From NCBI GenBank assembly GCA_028685295.1, contig JAQUEL010000091.1, positions 1 through 6,932 on the forward strand: DNA of 6,932 nt, written 5' to 3'. This document shows, piece after piece, positions 1-5,650 of this stretch. The notes under the pieces were generated by a model that had not been told where the DNA came from, did not search any database, and saw only the letters and a list, made by a program, of their open reading frames with translations. Origin of the DNA: a bacterium (GTDB lineage: Bacteria; UBP13; UBA5359). The translations under genes were made by a program, and so were the position numbers. The stretch's first letter is position 1; each line of letters starts with the position of its first letter.

Positions 1-10
1 TGCTCCGCCG

Positions 11-22
11 CTCGTCTCCGAG
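11..22 (-). other. GNRA-loop hairpin at the start of the P2 transcript
   Basis: In the RNA made from P2, CTCG-GAGA-CGAG forms a four-pair stem capped by a GAGA (GNRA) tetraloop a few bases after the predicted start. It may protect or fold the leader. It is short, so chance formation is possible. Confidence 0.3.
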
Positions 23-33
23 GACAGATCTAT

Positions 34-62
34 ACTCTACCACACCACTTTGCCCACGTCAA
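34..62 (-). promoter_or_regulatory. Sigma-70-type promoter P2, reading left
   Basis: On the minus strand TTGACG (62-57) is a five-of-six -35 box. A 17-base spacer (56-40) is followed by TAGAGT (39-34), a four-of-six -10 box. The expected start is near base 27. A nearly palindromic A/T-rich stretch at 70-83, centred on AGCT, lies just upstream of the -35, where an UP element would be. Two promoters about 100 bases apart with identical spacers are typical of rRNA or other stable-RNA operons. Confidence 0.6.
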
Positions 63-132
63 GCCCGTTTTAAGAGCTTTTAAGGCCGCTTTTTTACATC
101 CTCTTCTCTGCTTCTCGTGATGCAGCTCCCGT

Positions 133-161
133 ATGTTACATCATCTGCTCCGCACTGTCAA
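133..161 (-). promoter_or_regulatory. Sigma-70-type promoter P1, reading left
   Basis: On the minus strand TTGACA (161-156) is a perfect -35 box. A spacer of exactly 17 bases (155-139) is followed by TAACAT (138-133), a four-of-six match to TATAAT. The expected start of transcription is near base 126. It lies about 107 bases beyond the tyrS stop and points to whatever lies left of the window. Confidence 0.65.
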
Positions 162-268
162 GACCGAATTCAAGGTATTCGTAAATTTTTTTCGGAGTTT
201 GGAATCGTTTGGATGCTTAGGAGACAGGAGTTCAGGTCGATTGCTTAGCCTGGAAATGCGTTGGCATG

Positions 269-1612
269 TTAAAGCTCCCGCCCTCGCTTTGCAAGCTCCG
301 ACGCGGCAGGCGTTGAGGCACTTATTCGGACATATTTACGCTTTCCTACCTGCAGCATAAGAGATTCGCCTATCTTCAAAACAGACTTGGGATCATTAAT
401 TTTTTCGCCATTCACACTAACGGCATTCTGCTCTACAAGACGCCTTGCTTCAGTATTGCTGGCAGTAAGGCCTGCCAGCGTCATAAGCTTGCAAATCCAG
501 ATTGTGCCATCCGGATTCAACTCCTCCGACGGGATAGTTATCTCCTCCGGCTTTACCAGAGCTTCAGCACCGGCTGCCATAGCACTGCGCCCCTGCTGAA
601 AGATATACCGAAAACGCTCTTGTGCCCAATCCGCCGCTTCCCGGCCATGATAGATGCAGACTATTTCATGTGCTAATCGCATCTTGGCATCACGTGGATG
701 GAGTCTCCCGTTCGCTATACTCTGCTTTATTTCTTCTATTTCAGCTTCGCCTATATCGGTAAGCAGCTCATAATAATCGATCATCAGTTTATCGGAAATG
801 GACATGATCTTGCCATACATATCTTCCGGGGCATCTGTTATACCGATATAATTGCCAGCGGATTTACTCATCTTCTGTGTTCCATCCAGGCCTACCAGAA
901 TCGGCAAAGTTATAACAACCTGCGGTTCCTGTCCATAAGCCTGCTGTAGCTGCCTTCCTGCCAGCAGATTAAAAGTCTGCTCCGTGGCCCCTATCTCCAC
1001 ATCAGCGTTCAAAGCCACAGAATCATATCCCTGCATCATCGGATAAAGAAACTCATGTAATCCTATAGCCCTGCCTTCGGAATATCGCTTGCTGAAATCC
1101 TCACGCTCAAGCATACGGGCTACAGTAAAATTGGCAGCCAGCTTAATAACGTCGGAAAAATTCAGGCTCTCCAGCCAGGTTGAATTGTAAACAATTTCAA
1201 CCTTACTCATATCCAGTATCACAGAAACCTGATCGAAATACGTCCGAGCGTTTTCCAAACACTGCTCCTTCGTTAAAGGCGGTCTGGATTCGCTTCTGCC
1301 GGTTGGGTCTCCTATCTGAGCAGTGAAATCCCCTATCAGAAAAACTATCTCATGGCCAAGTTCCTGAAAATGCCTCAGCTTCCTTATGGGAACGGTATGC
1401 CCCAGATGTATTTCCGATCCCGTCGGGTCTATGCCGAACTTTATTCGCAAAGGTTTGCCGGTGGAGGCACAGCGCTCCAGTTTCTTTACCAGCTCCGCCT
1501 CAGGAATAACCTCTGCAGTTCCCCTTTTTATCAGCTTGATCTGCTCTGCCACTGCGCTCTTTAAATGCGTTGCCGATTGTTGGTTTTTAATTTCTGTCTC
1601 TTGGTTTTCCAT
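269..1612 (-). CDS. tyrS: Tyrosyl-tRNA synthetase, TyrZ-like
   Basis: This 447-residue class I synthetase charges tRNA-Tyr in the cytosol. The ATP site H-L-G-H is at 69-72, preceded by K-F-G-I-D-P-T-G, and the second signature K-M-S-K-S is at 247-251. I-G-D-P-T-G-R-S at 100-107 and the tyrosine-pocket region Y-P-M-M-Q-G-Y-D at 190-197 are also visible. An S4 RNA-binding domain covers about 370-431, with E-A-R-R-L-V-E-Q-N-A-V-S-V-N-G. The K-F-G-I-D-P-T-G form of the first motif, rather than C-G-x-D-P-T-A, points to the TyrZ branch. The protein is about 30-35 residues longer than usual at the N-terminus, and that extension contains bases resembling the heptamer repeat (1570-1583). The ATG at 1612 has GGAG seven bases upstream. 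tRNA-Tyr is one of the four queuosine-bearing tRNAs, so lying behind the que genes may not be accidental. Confidence 0.95.
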   Translation of the reverse strand: MENQETEIKNQQSATHLKSAVAEQIKLIKRGTAEVIPEAELVKKLERCASTGKPLRIKFGIDPTGSEIHLGHTVPIRKLRHFQELGHEIVFLIGDFTAQIGDPTGRSESRPPLTKEQCLENARTYFDQVSVILDMSKVEIVYNSTWLESLNFSDVIKLAANFTVARMLEREDFSKRYSEGRAIGLHEFLYPMMQGYDSVALNADVEIGATEQTFNLLAGRQLQQAYGQEPQVVITLPILVGLDGTQKMSKSAGNYIGITDAPEDMYGKIMSISDKLMIDYYELLTDIGEAEIEEIKQSIANGRLHPRDAKMRLAHEIVCIYHGREAADWAQERFRYIFQQGRSAMAAGAEALVKPEEITIPSEELNPDGTIWICKLMTLAGLTASNTEARRLVEQNAVSVNGEKINDPKSVLKIGESLMLQVGKRKYVRISASTPAASELAKRGREL

Positions 1613-1717
1613 ATAACTACTCCAAGCCCGCCACCCTCTTCAGTTTTCGTGGCGATGCCTATACCATGGGCGGCTATCAATAATAATCGTAAAAGGTGAA
1701 CTTTGCACGAAAATCCG
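1613..1717 (-). promoter_or_regulatory. Leader of tyrS with a possible pair of alternative hairpins
   Basis: This 105-base gap holds the tyrS ribosome site (GGAG at 1623-1620, seven bases before the ATG). In the RNA, GCCGCCC (1674-1668) can pair with GGGUGGC (1636-1630) with one G-U wobble. GCCAC (1653-1649) can pair with GUGGC (1634-1630) instead, so the two stems exclude each other. The gap is far too short for a full T-box leader, and there is no U-run. No clear promoter is seen. Regulatory meaning is speculative. Confidence 0.3.
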
Positions 1718-2566
1718 TTACAGGTTCACATGCAGGCATCCGATAGCACCATTATACTCCGGATGTTCAGGAACGATAACCCTGACCTCCTGATGCTCGC
1801 TTATCATGCGAACAATGGCCTGATTTTTGGCTACACCGCCGGTAAAAACTATGACCTCCGGTTTATATGCCAGAAGCCACGGTCTTATTCTAACATAGAC
1901 GGAACGGTTAATACCAGCGCATAATTCCTCCCATGGATATCCTTCGACTATTCTCCCGATCATTTCAGATTCGCCAAAGATGGCGCAGGTGCTGCTAAGC
2001 CGTACAGGATTCTCCCAGTACTTGCCCAACTCGGAAAGTTCTACGCCCAGAATGGCAGCCATGCTCTCAAGATAGCGGCCAGAACCGGCAGCACATTTAT
2101 CGTTGGTTTGAAAATCCGTTACTGCACCCTTTTCAACACGTATGATCTTACTATCCTGACCACCCAGATCCAGGCAGATAAAATTATCCAGGCCGCTCTG
2201 CACCGAAGCCCCGACGGCATGGGCGGTGATCTCCGTCACCACCTGTGCTCCCTGAAGCTCAAGGTTGTTGCGACCATATCCCGTAACAACAATTTTACCT
2301 ACCGGACCAAGGCCCAGTTTTTCACAATTTATGCAGAAGCCTTCCCGGCTTCTGACAGCGAATTCCCTGTAAAATGTAAGCGTATCGTATTTATAAAGTT
2401 TCAACTCGCCGGTTTCAGCAGTACGAAAGGCTAACTTAACCCGCCTGCTTCCTAAATCCAGCCCGATATCGGGTAGCACATTGCAGGCGTTGTTATCGAT
2501 CGTTAGTTTTCTGTTGCTGCTCTCCGGCTTCACATGCATGCCGTCCATCCTTGATACTCTTTTCAC
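1718..2566 (-). CDS. ATPase activator of 2-hydroxyacyl-CoA dehydratase type (HgdC/BcrA/BcrD family)
   Basis: This 282-residue ATPase of the BadF/BadG/BcrA/BcrD (ASKHA) family normally forms a homodimer with one bridging [4Fe-4S] cluster and uses ATP to inject a very low-potential electron into its partner. Visible marks are the phosphate-1 loop D-I-G-L-D-L-G-S-R-R-V-K at 33-44, V-T-G-Y-G-R-N at 94-100, and phosphate-2 L-D-L-G-G-Q-D at 132-138. The two cluster cysteines are Cys158 (N-D-K-C-A-A-G-S-G-R) and Cys194 (S-S-T-C-A-I-F-G-E-S-E), and the adenosine motif T-G-G-V-A-K-N is at 242-248. All key residues are present. I chose the GTG at 2566, which overlaps the upstream stop as GTGA with AGAGG just before it; an ATG at residue 7 is also possible. 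Residues before about 31 are an extra extension of low-complexity character. Its partner is clearly the HgdB-like protein immediately upstream. Confidence 0.87.
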   Translation of the reverse strand: MKRVSRMDGMHVKPESSNRKLTIDNNACNVLPDIGLDLGSRRVKLAFRTAETGELKLYKYDTLTFYREFAVRSREGFCINCEKLGLGPVGKIVVTGYGRNNLELQGAQVVTEITAHAVGASVQSGLDNFICLDLGGQDSKIIRVEKGAVTDFQTNDKCAAGSGRYLESMAAILGVELSELGKYWENPVRLSSTCAIFGESEMIGRIVEGYPWEELCAGINRSVYVRIRPWLLAYKPEVIVFTGGVAKNQAIVRMISEHQEVRVIVPEHPEYNGAIGCLHVNL

Positions 2567-3621
2567 TTATGCCTCTCTCTTCCTTTCAGCATCTCTATAA
2601 AAGAATCGATGCGTAGGCGGCTTCTGGCATCCAACGGTCCCGGGTTCTCTCCCTCCAATGCCAGCACCGGCAGGTCCAGTTCCTGTTGCAGGATGAGATC
2701 CTCTATCTGGCGAAAACAGAAGCTCTGCGTGTAATGTATTACAGCATCGATACGACGCCTGGCTATCTCCAGCTTGATATCCTCTAAACGACGGAATATC
2801 CCGTAGGGGTAGGTAAAGCGCCGGTATTGTTCAACAAGATCATCTACAGGCCGAGGAAAGGAGAACTGCCTTTGTACTTCATTATAAACAACCCTGGCCC
2901 CCATTCCTTCCAGATATTGGTAAATATCACTGACAATAGGAGGTACGCCGACATAAGCCAGTCTGAGCTCCTCCCTGTGCGGCTGCGCAGCTTCAGCCTG
3001 CTTTAGAAAAGCATCGCATTGACGACGAAAGGCTCCCGGATCAGCATTCATATCGCTGCAGCTAATCTGATAGTAATGGTCGTCAAAACCACCCACCCTG
3101 TTATCCTCCCAGGCAAGCTGATCGATACGATGAACCCTGGCTCTGATATCATCTAAGCAAGCCTTTGCCTCGCGGACCTCATACCAGCCTACACCAAAGC
3201 GGACCATAAGCTTCTCTATCTGAAGAGAGAGCAAGTCGTAATCGGCATCATACGGATAGGCAAAGGGAATTACCTCCAGCCCCTTGACAGCCAGGGTCTC
3301 CATCAGCGCACAAGTGTTGCTGCAATCTCCCTGCGTAACAGCCACGATCTTTTTTATATTTTGTTGCAATGCTACGGAGTATATGCCCTTTATCCAGGCG
3401 CATATATTACGAGGATATCCGTCAAATTCAGCCTGCTCCACCATAGCCTGCGGATCAGGGTCGGTAATAAAAACATTATTCAAATCCACCGGCACGGCAC
3501 CGGCGGCATATATAACCTCAATAGGTATGGTCGTAGTAATACCGATCCGTTTGTCCGGCTGCCTGTGCGTATCCCTTTGCAGGTTGATTGTCGGTTGTCG
3601 GTTGTCGGTTGTCGGTTTCAA
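2563..3621 (-). CDS. HgdB-like 2-hydroxyacyl-CoA dehydratase/benzoyl-CoA reductase family Fe-S protein, stand-alone, TTG start
   Basis: This 352-residue protein belongs to the HgdB/BcrB/HadB family (HGD-D domain), whose members hold a [4Fe-4S] cluster and accept one low-potential electron from an ATP-dependent activator. The domain begins at about residue 25 with R-I-G-I-T-T-T-I-P-I-E-V-I-Y-A-A-G-A. Three cysteines sit at positions expected for cluster ligands: Cys74 (Y-P-R-N-I-C), Cys100 (T-Q-G-D-C) and Cys302 (T-Q-S-F-C-F-R-Q-I-E). The C-terminus has the usual L-x-L-E-G-E-N-P. Other cysteines are at 104, 155, 188 and 202. No second dehydratase subunit lies next to it, so it may act as a homodimer. 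Its start must be the TTG at 3621-3619: no ATG or GTG occurs between the upstream stop and the domain, and AGAGGAG lies ten bases before it. Residues 3-12 are encoded by a heptamer repeat. The substrate is unknown; placement between queE and its activator allows, but does not prove, a link to 7-deazaguanine chemistry. Confidence 0.78.
   Translation of the reverse strand: MKPTTDNRQPTINLQRDTHRQPDKRIGITTTIPIEVIYAAGAVPVDLNNVFITDPDPQAMVEQAEFDGYPRNICAWIKGIYSVALQQNIKKIVAVTQGDCSNTCALMETLAVKGLEVIPFAYPYDADYDLLSLQIEKLMVRFGVGWYEVREAKACLDDIRARVHRIDQLAWEDNRVGGFDDHYYQISCSDMNADPGAFRRQCDAFLKQAEAAQPHREELRLAYVGVPPIVSDIYQYLEGMGARVVYNEVQRQFSFPRPVDDLVEQYRRFTYPYGIFRRLEDIKLEIARRRIDAVIHYTQSFCFRQIEDLILQQELDLPVLALEGENPGPLDARSRLRIDSFIEMLKGRERHK
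3583..3617. repeat. Heptanucleotide tandem repeat (GTCGGTT)4 plus one degenerate unit
   Basis: On the + strand four perfect GTCGGTT copies occupy 3590-3617, preceded by GTTGATT at 3583-3589, which differs in two bases. Read on the minus strand the unit is AACCGAC, giving the peptide P-T-T-D-N-R-Q over three units. The array starts one base after the TTG start codon of the HgdB-like gene and lies wholly inside its reading frame. Heptamer repeats of this composition occur in several bacterial lineages, usually between genes. A unit of seven bases is not frame-neutral, so copy-number change would disrupt translation of this gene. Confidence 0.9.
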
Positions 3622-3630
3622 GCAGATTAC

Positions 3631-3638
3631 TCTCCTCT
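3631..3638 (-). promoter_or_regulatory. Ribosome binding site supporting the TTG start of the HgdB-like gene
   Basis: The minus strand reads AGAGGAGA here, with about ten bases before the TTG at 3621-3619. It is the only good ribosome site in the 35-base gap after queE, and no ATG or GTG in frame lies between it and the conserved domain. The spacing is slightly long and the codon weak, so translation may be modest. Confidence 0.6.
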
Positions 3639-3656
3639 GGGTGACCCTTTAATAAC

Positions 3657-4406
3657 CTATAGCTGTCCCAATAATTTATGCATCTGGGGTATGGCTCTGA
3701 CGTTCTCCAGCACTTCGGAAGCAGCATCCATATATGTAATCAGCATATGAGGCGGCAACCACCCGCGTATATCGCCAAAGGGAGTTACCGGTTGCAATAT
3801 CAGAGGTATATCCCCAGCAAATTCCGCCAGCCACTGCACCGTGTTCATGAACTCAACACGATCGGTTCCTGCCGTTATGACCATCTTCAAAAAGAGCTCT
3901 GTCCCTCTGGCTTCTTCTATAAAGCGGCGCTGCACCTCATACGGCACCTTCACTCCGGCAGCGGTCTCCAGCTTGATGTCCATAGCCACTATATCCGTGA
4001 CCGGAGCCAGCCGGCGCATAGCCTCCGGCAAAGTGCCGTTAGTTTCCAGATAAATACGTATATCTTTCTCACGTAAAGGCGGCAGCAACTGCAGAAGAGC
4101 ATCAGCCTGCAACAGCGGCTCGCCTCCTGTTATGCTTAAAGAATGATGCAGCTTCCGGCGGCCGTATATCTTTATCAGTATTTCAGCCATCATCTCCACG
4201 GCAATTGGATTGGCAACCTCATAAAAATCACCGCCGGCCGGTTTGCTTTCCACCATTACCACCGACGGCGCTTCTCTGGTTTCCGGCGTATCGCAGTAAC
4301 GGCATTTAAGATTGCAACCGGAAAGCCTCAAAAAAACCTGCCTTACTCCGGCATATAAGCCTTCCCCCTGGATGGAGGAGAATACCTCCGCCGCCTTTAA
4401 AGCCAT
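3657..4406 (-). CDS. queE: 7-carboxy-7-deazaguanine synthase QueE (radical SAM)
   Basis: This 249-residue enzyme rearranges 6-carboxytetrahydropterin into 7-carboxy-7-deazaguanine, the step between QueD and QueC. The N-terminus carries the E-V-F-S-S-I-Q-G-E-G-L-Y signature at 7-18, where the substrate-binding loop begins. The [4Fe-4S] cluster motif is C-x3-C-x2-C (Cys31, Cys35, Cys38, in C-N-L-K-C-R-Y-C-D-T). The SAM-binding G-G-E-P is at 94-97 after S-I-T, followed by L-E-T-N-G-T. Length and motif order are typical. The ATG lies one base after the DUF366 stop, with GGAG four bases before it inside that gene, so coupled translation is likely. It needs an anaerobic or low-potential electron supply, which suits the Fe-S protein pair that follows. 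I see no defect in it. Confidence 0.93.
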   Translation of the reverse strand: MALKAAEVFSSIQGEGLYAGVRQVFLRLSGCNLKCRYCDTPETREAPSVVMVESKPAGGDFYEVANPIAVEMMAEILIKIYGRRKLHHSLSITGGEPLLQADALLQLLPPLREKDIRIYLETNGTLPEAMRRLAPVTDIVAMDIKLETAAGVKVPYEVQRRFIEEARGTELFLKMVITAGTDRVEFMNTVQWLAEFAGDIPLILQPVTPFGDIRGWLPPHMLITYMDAASEVLENVRAIPQMHKLLGQL

Positions 4407-4407
4407 T

Positions 4408-4977
4408 TCACTCCACCCCTCGCACCTTTGCCCTGGCCAGCTGTATTTCTTCCATTTCCGCTACATATCTATCCAGCAGTTCCTCAGCAAACATATAGGC
4501 ATCTATGTCAAAATCATTCAGACCTTTGGTAGCCACAGGAGTATTGGCGCTGCTGATATTAATGCCGAAGTGTATGACGGTGGAGACAGGGGTCAGCGTG
4601 GCTATGGATACGGACATCTTGCAGCCCTCGGCATAGAGATCATCTCCCTCGCGCTGCACCCGTAACGCCCTGACCTGTCTCATCAGCAGATCCTGTGCCA
4701 GGCTGACCAGCAGACGCTGTCGGCAGATCGTCTTTTCCAGGTCCATATCAAAATGCTCGGCAATAAAATGAAGCATCCTCTCACTGTAAATATGCAAGCC
4801 GCCTTTGACGTCTGCCTGATCTACCATATACAAACCGCGAACATGGCAGGGTCCGGCAAAAGCCACTATTGAATCACCCTGCAAATCAAATTCCTTAAAC
4901 GCCCAGAGCGATCTCAACTGCTCTCCCGTATACTCAATCTCTTCCGTTATATAACGATGCAGCACTTCATTCACCAC
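4408..4977 (-). CDS. DUF366-family protein in the preQ0 gene cluster
   Basis: I recognise this 189-residue protein as DUF366 (COG2029 type), a family without an assigned reaction. The most family-like block is C-K-M-S-V-S-I-A-T-L-T-P-V-S-T at about 118-132, followed by H-F-G-I-N and A-N-T-P-V. Further marks are F-A-G-P-C-H-V at about 40-46 and Y-S-E-R-M-L-H-F-I-A-E-H-F at about 64-76. There is no signal peptide or membrane segment, so it should be cytosolic. From memory, an archaeal member has a fold related to class II synthetases and biotin/lipoate ligases; I cannot verify that here. The start is uncertain: GTG at 4977 is followed directly by a second GTG at 4974, and a third in-frame GTG lies at 4965; the ATG at 4970 is out of frame. 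It overlaps queC by eleven bases and ends one base before queE, which argues for a role in 7-deazaguanine metabolism. Confidence 0.75.
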   Translation of the reverse strand: MVNEVLHRYITEEIEYTGEQLRSLWAFKEFDLQGDSIVAFAGPCHVRGLYMVDQADVKGGLHIYSERMLHFIAEHFDMDLEKTICRQRLLVSLAQDLLMRQVRALRVQREGDDLYAEGCKMSVSIATLTPVSTVIHFGINISSANTPVATKGLNDFDIDAYMFAEELLDRYVAEMEEIQLARAKVRGVE

Positions 4978-5650
4978 CCTCTATTCCACCGGAAAACCAA
5001 TCCCAGCTTCCATCTTCCTCCAACGCCTGCCGCAGACGCATGCAGGACGGGCAATTCCAGCACATGGCCGAGCCGCCTGAATAGCAACTCCATATATCCT
5101 TCAAAGGTGCGCCTATAGCCCTTCCCAGAGCGACAATCTCCTTTTTGGTCAGCCCCTGAGTATAGCTATGCACATGCACATGGCTTAAGGTAGAGTACCA
5201 TAACGCACGATTGGCCGCCTCGACATATTCCGGAGAATTGTCAGGAAAAACAGCCGCTTCTTCAGCATTGAAACCGGTAACAATCTGATCGGCTTCCAGA
5301 GATTCGGCATATGCCGCTCCGATATTTATGAAAAGGCCGTTGCGATTCGGCACCCATAAACAGCGAACGGATCTCTCCGCAGGCGAACCCTCAAAATCTT
5401 CCCGGCCGGCCGGCGTAACCTTCCCGCCGGTTATCTCCGCCTGGGATATTCTACCCAGCCAGGGAAGATCAATCAATTGAAAGGGAATGGAAAACCTTGC
5501 CGCCATCCTGCGAGCTGCCCCGGCCTCCGGACCGGCTGCCAGTTGCCCATAGTTAAAATGGAGAACTACGGCACATTCACCCTCCTGCATGGCCCTGGTG
5601 AATGATACCGTGGAATCCAACCCCCCTGAGAGCAAGACAACGCTCCTCAT
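4967..5650 (-). CDS. queC: 7-cyano-7-deazaguanine (preQ0) synthase QueC
   Basis: This 227-residue ATP-dependent enzyme converts 7-carboxy-7-deazaguanine and ammonia into preQ0. The PP-loop for ATP is S-G-G-L-D-S at 8-13, near the N-terminus as in all QueC. V-P-N-R-N at 100-104 and the C-terminal zinc site Cys189, Cys197, Cys200 and Cys203 (C-Y-x6-C-x-x-C-x-x-C) are intact. Two things differ from E. coli- or Bacillus-type QueC: the family stretch G-x-N-x-x-D-x-S-G-Y-P-D-C-R reads G-F-N-A-E-E-A-A-V-F-P-D-N-S at 126-139, and the zinc motif has W in place of G after Cys197. This looks like a separate QueC subtype rather than a broken gene. The ATG at 5648-5650 overlaps the queD stop by four bases, and the 3' end overlaps the DUF366 gene by eleven, so translation is probably coupled. 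QueC function is very likely; the subtype's exact product is inferred. Confidence 0.9.
   Translation of the reverse strand: MRSVVLLSGGLDSTVSFTRAMQEGECAVVLHFNYGQLAAGPEAGAARRMAARFSIPFQLIDLPWLGRISQAEITGGKVTPAGREDFEGSPAERSVRCLWVPNRNGLFINIGAAYAESLEADQIVTGFNAEEAAVFPDNSPEYVEAANRALWYSTLSHVHVHSYTQGLTKKEIVALGRAIGAPLKDIWSCYSGGSAMCWNCPSCMRLRQALEEDGSWDWFSGGIEGGE

Larger units (their letters stand above)
1..268 (-). other. Region downstream of tyrS: no gene, tandem promoters
   Basis: These 268 bases hold no credible protein gene; the short open frame at 133-360 on the + strand is mostly antisense to the tyrS 3' end. I find no GC-rich hairpin with a T-run after the tyrS stop, so there is no clear intrinsic terminator. 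The content is two promoters reading left, A/T-rich sequence upstream of the second, and the start of a leader RNA that continues past the window edge. Confidence 0.6.

Noticed and set aside
172-268. Intrinsic terminator after tyrS
   Set aside because: The A-run around 183-191 reads as A, not U, in the tyrS transcript and follows no GC-rich stem, so it cannot act as one in that direction.
1613-1717. T-box leader for tyrS, suggested by AGGGTGG in the minus strand
   Set aside because: The rest of the T-box core (ACCGCG) is missing, the gap is about 100 bases where a T-box needs roughly 200 or more, and there is no terminator hairpin.
3583-3617. CRISPR array
   Set aside because: The units are seven bases long, directly adjacent and without spacers; it is a simple tandem repeat.
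3518-3727. A 69-codon minus-strand frame with D-N-R-Q-P-T-T-D-N peptide
   Set aside because: It is the heptamer repeat read in another frame, overlapping the queE end and the HgdB-like start; peptides like this are common false predictions.
3361-4076. Open frames on the + strand of about 130 codons (3361-3750, 3678-4076)
   Set aside because: They are antisense to queE and the HgdB-like gene, show no protein family features, lack ribosome sites and cross a gene junction.
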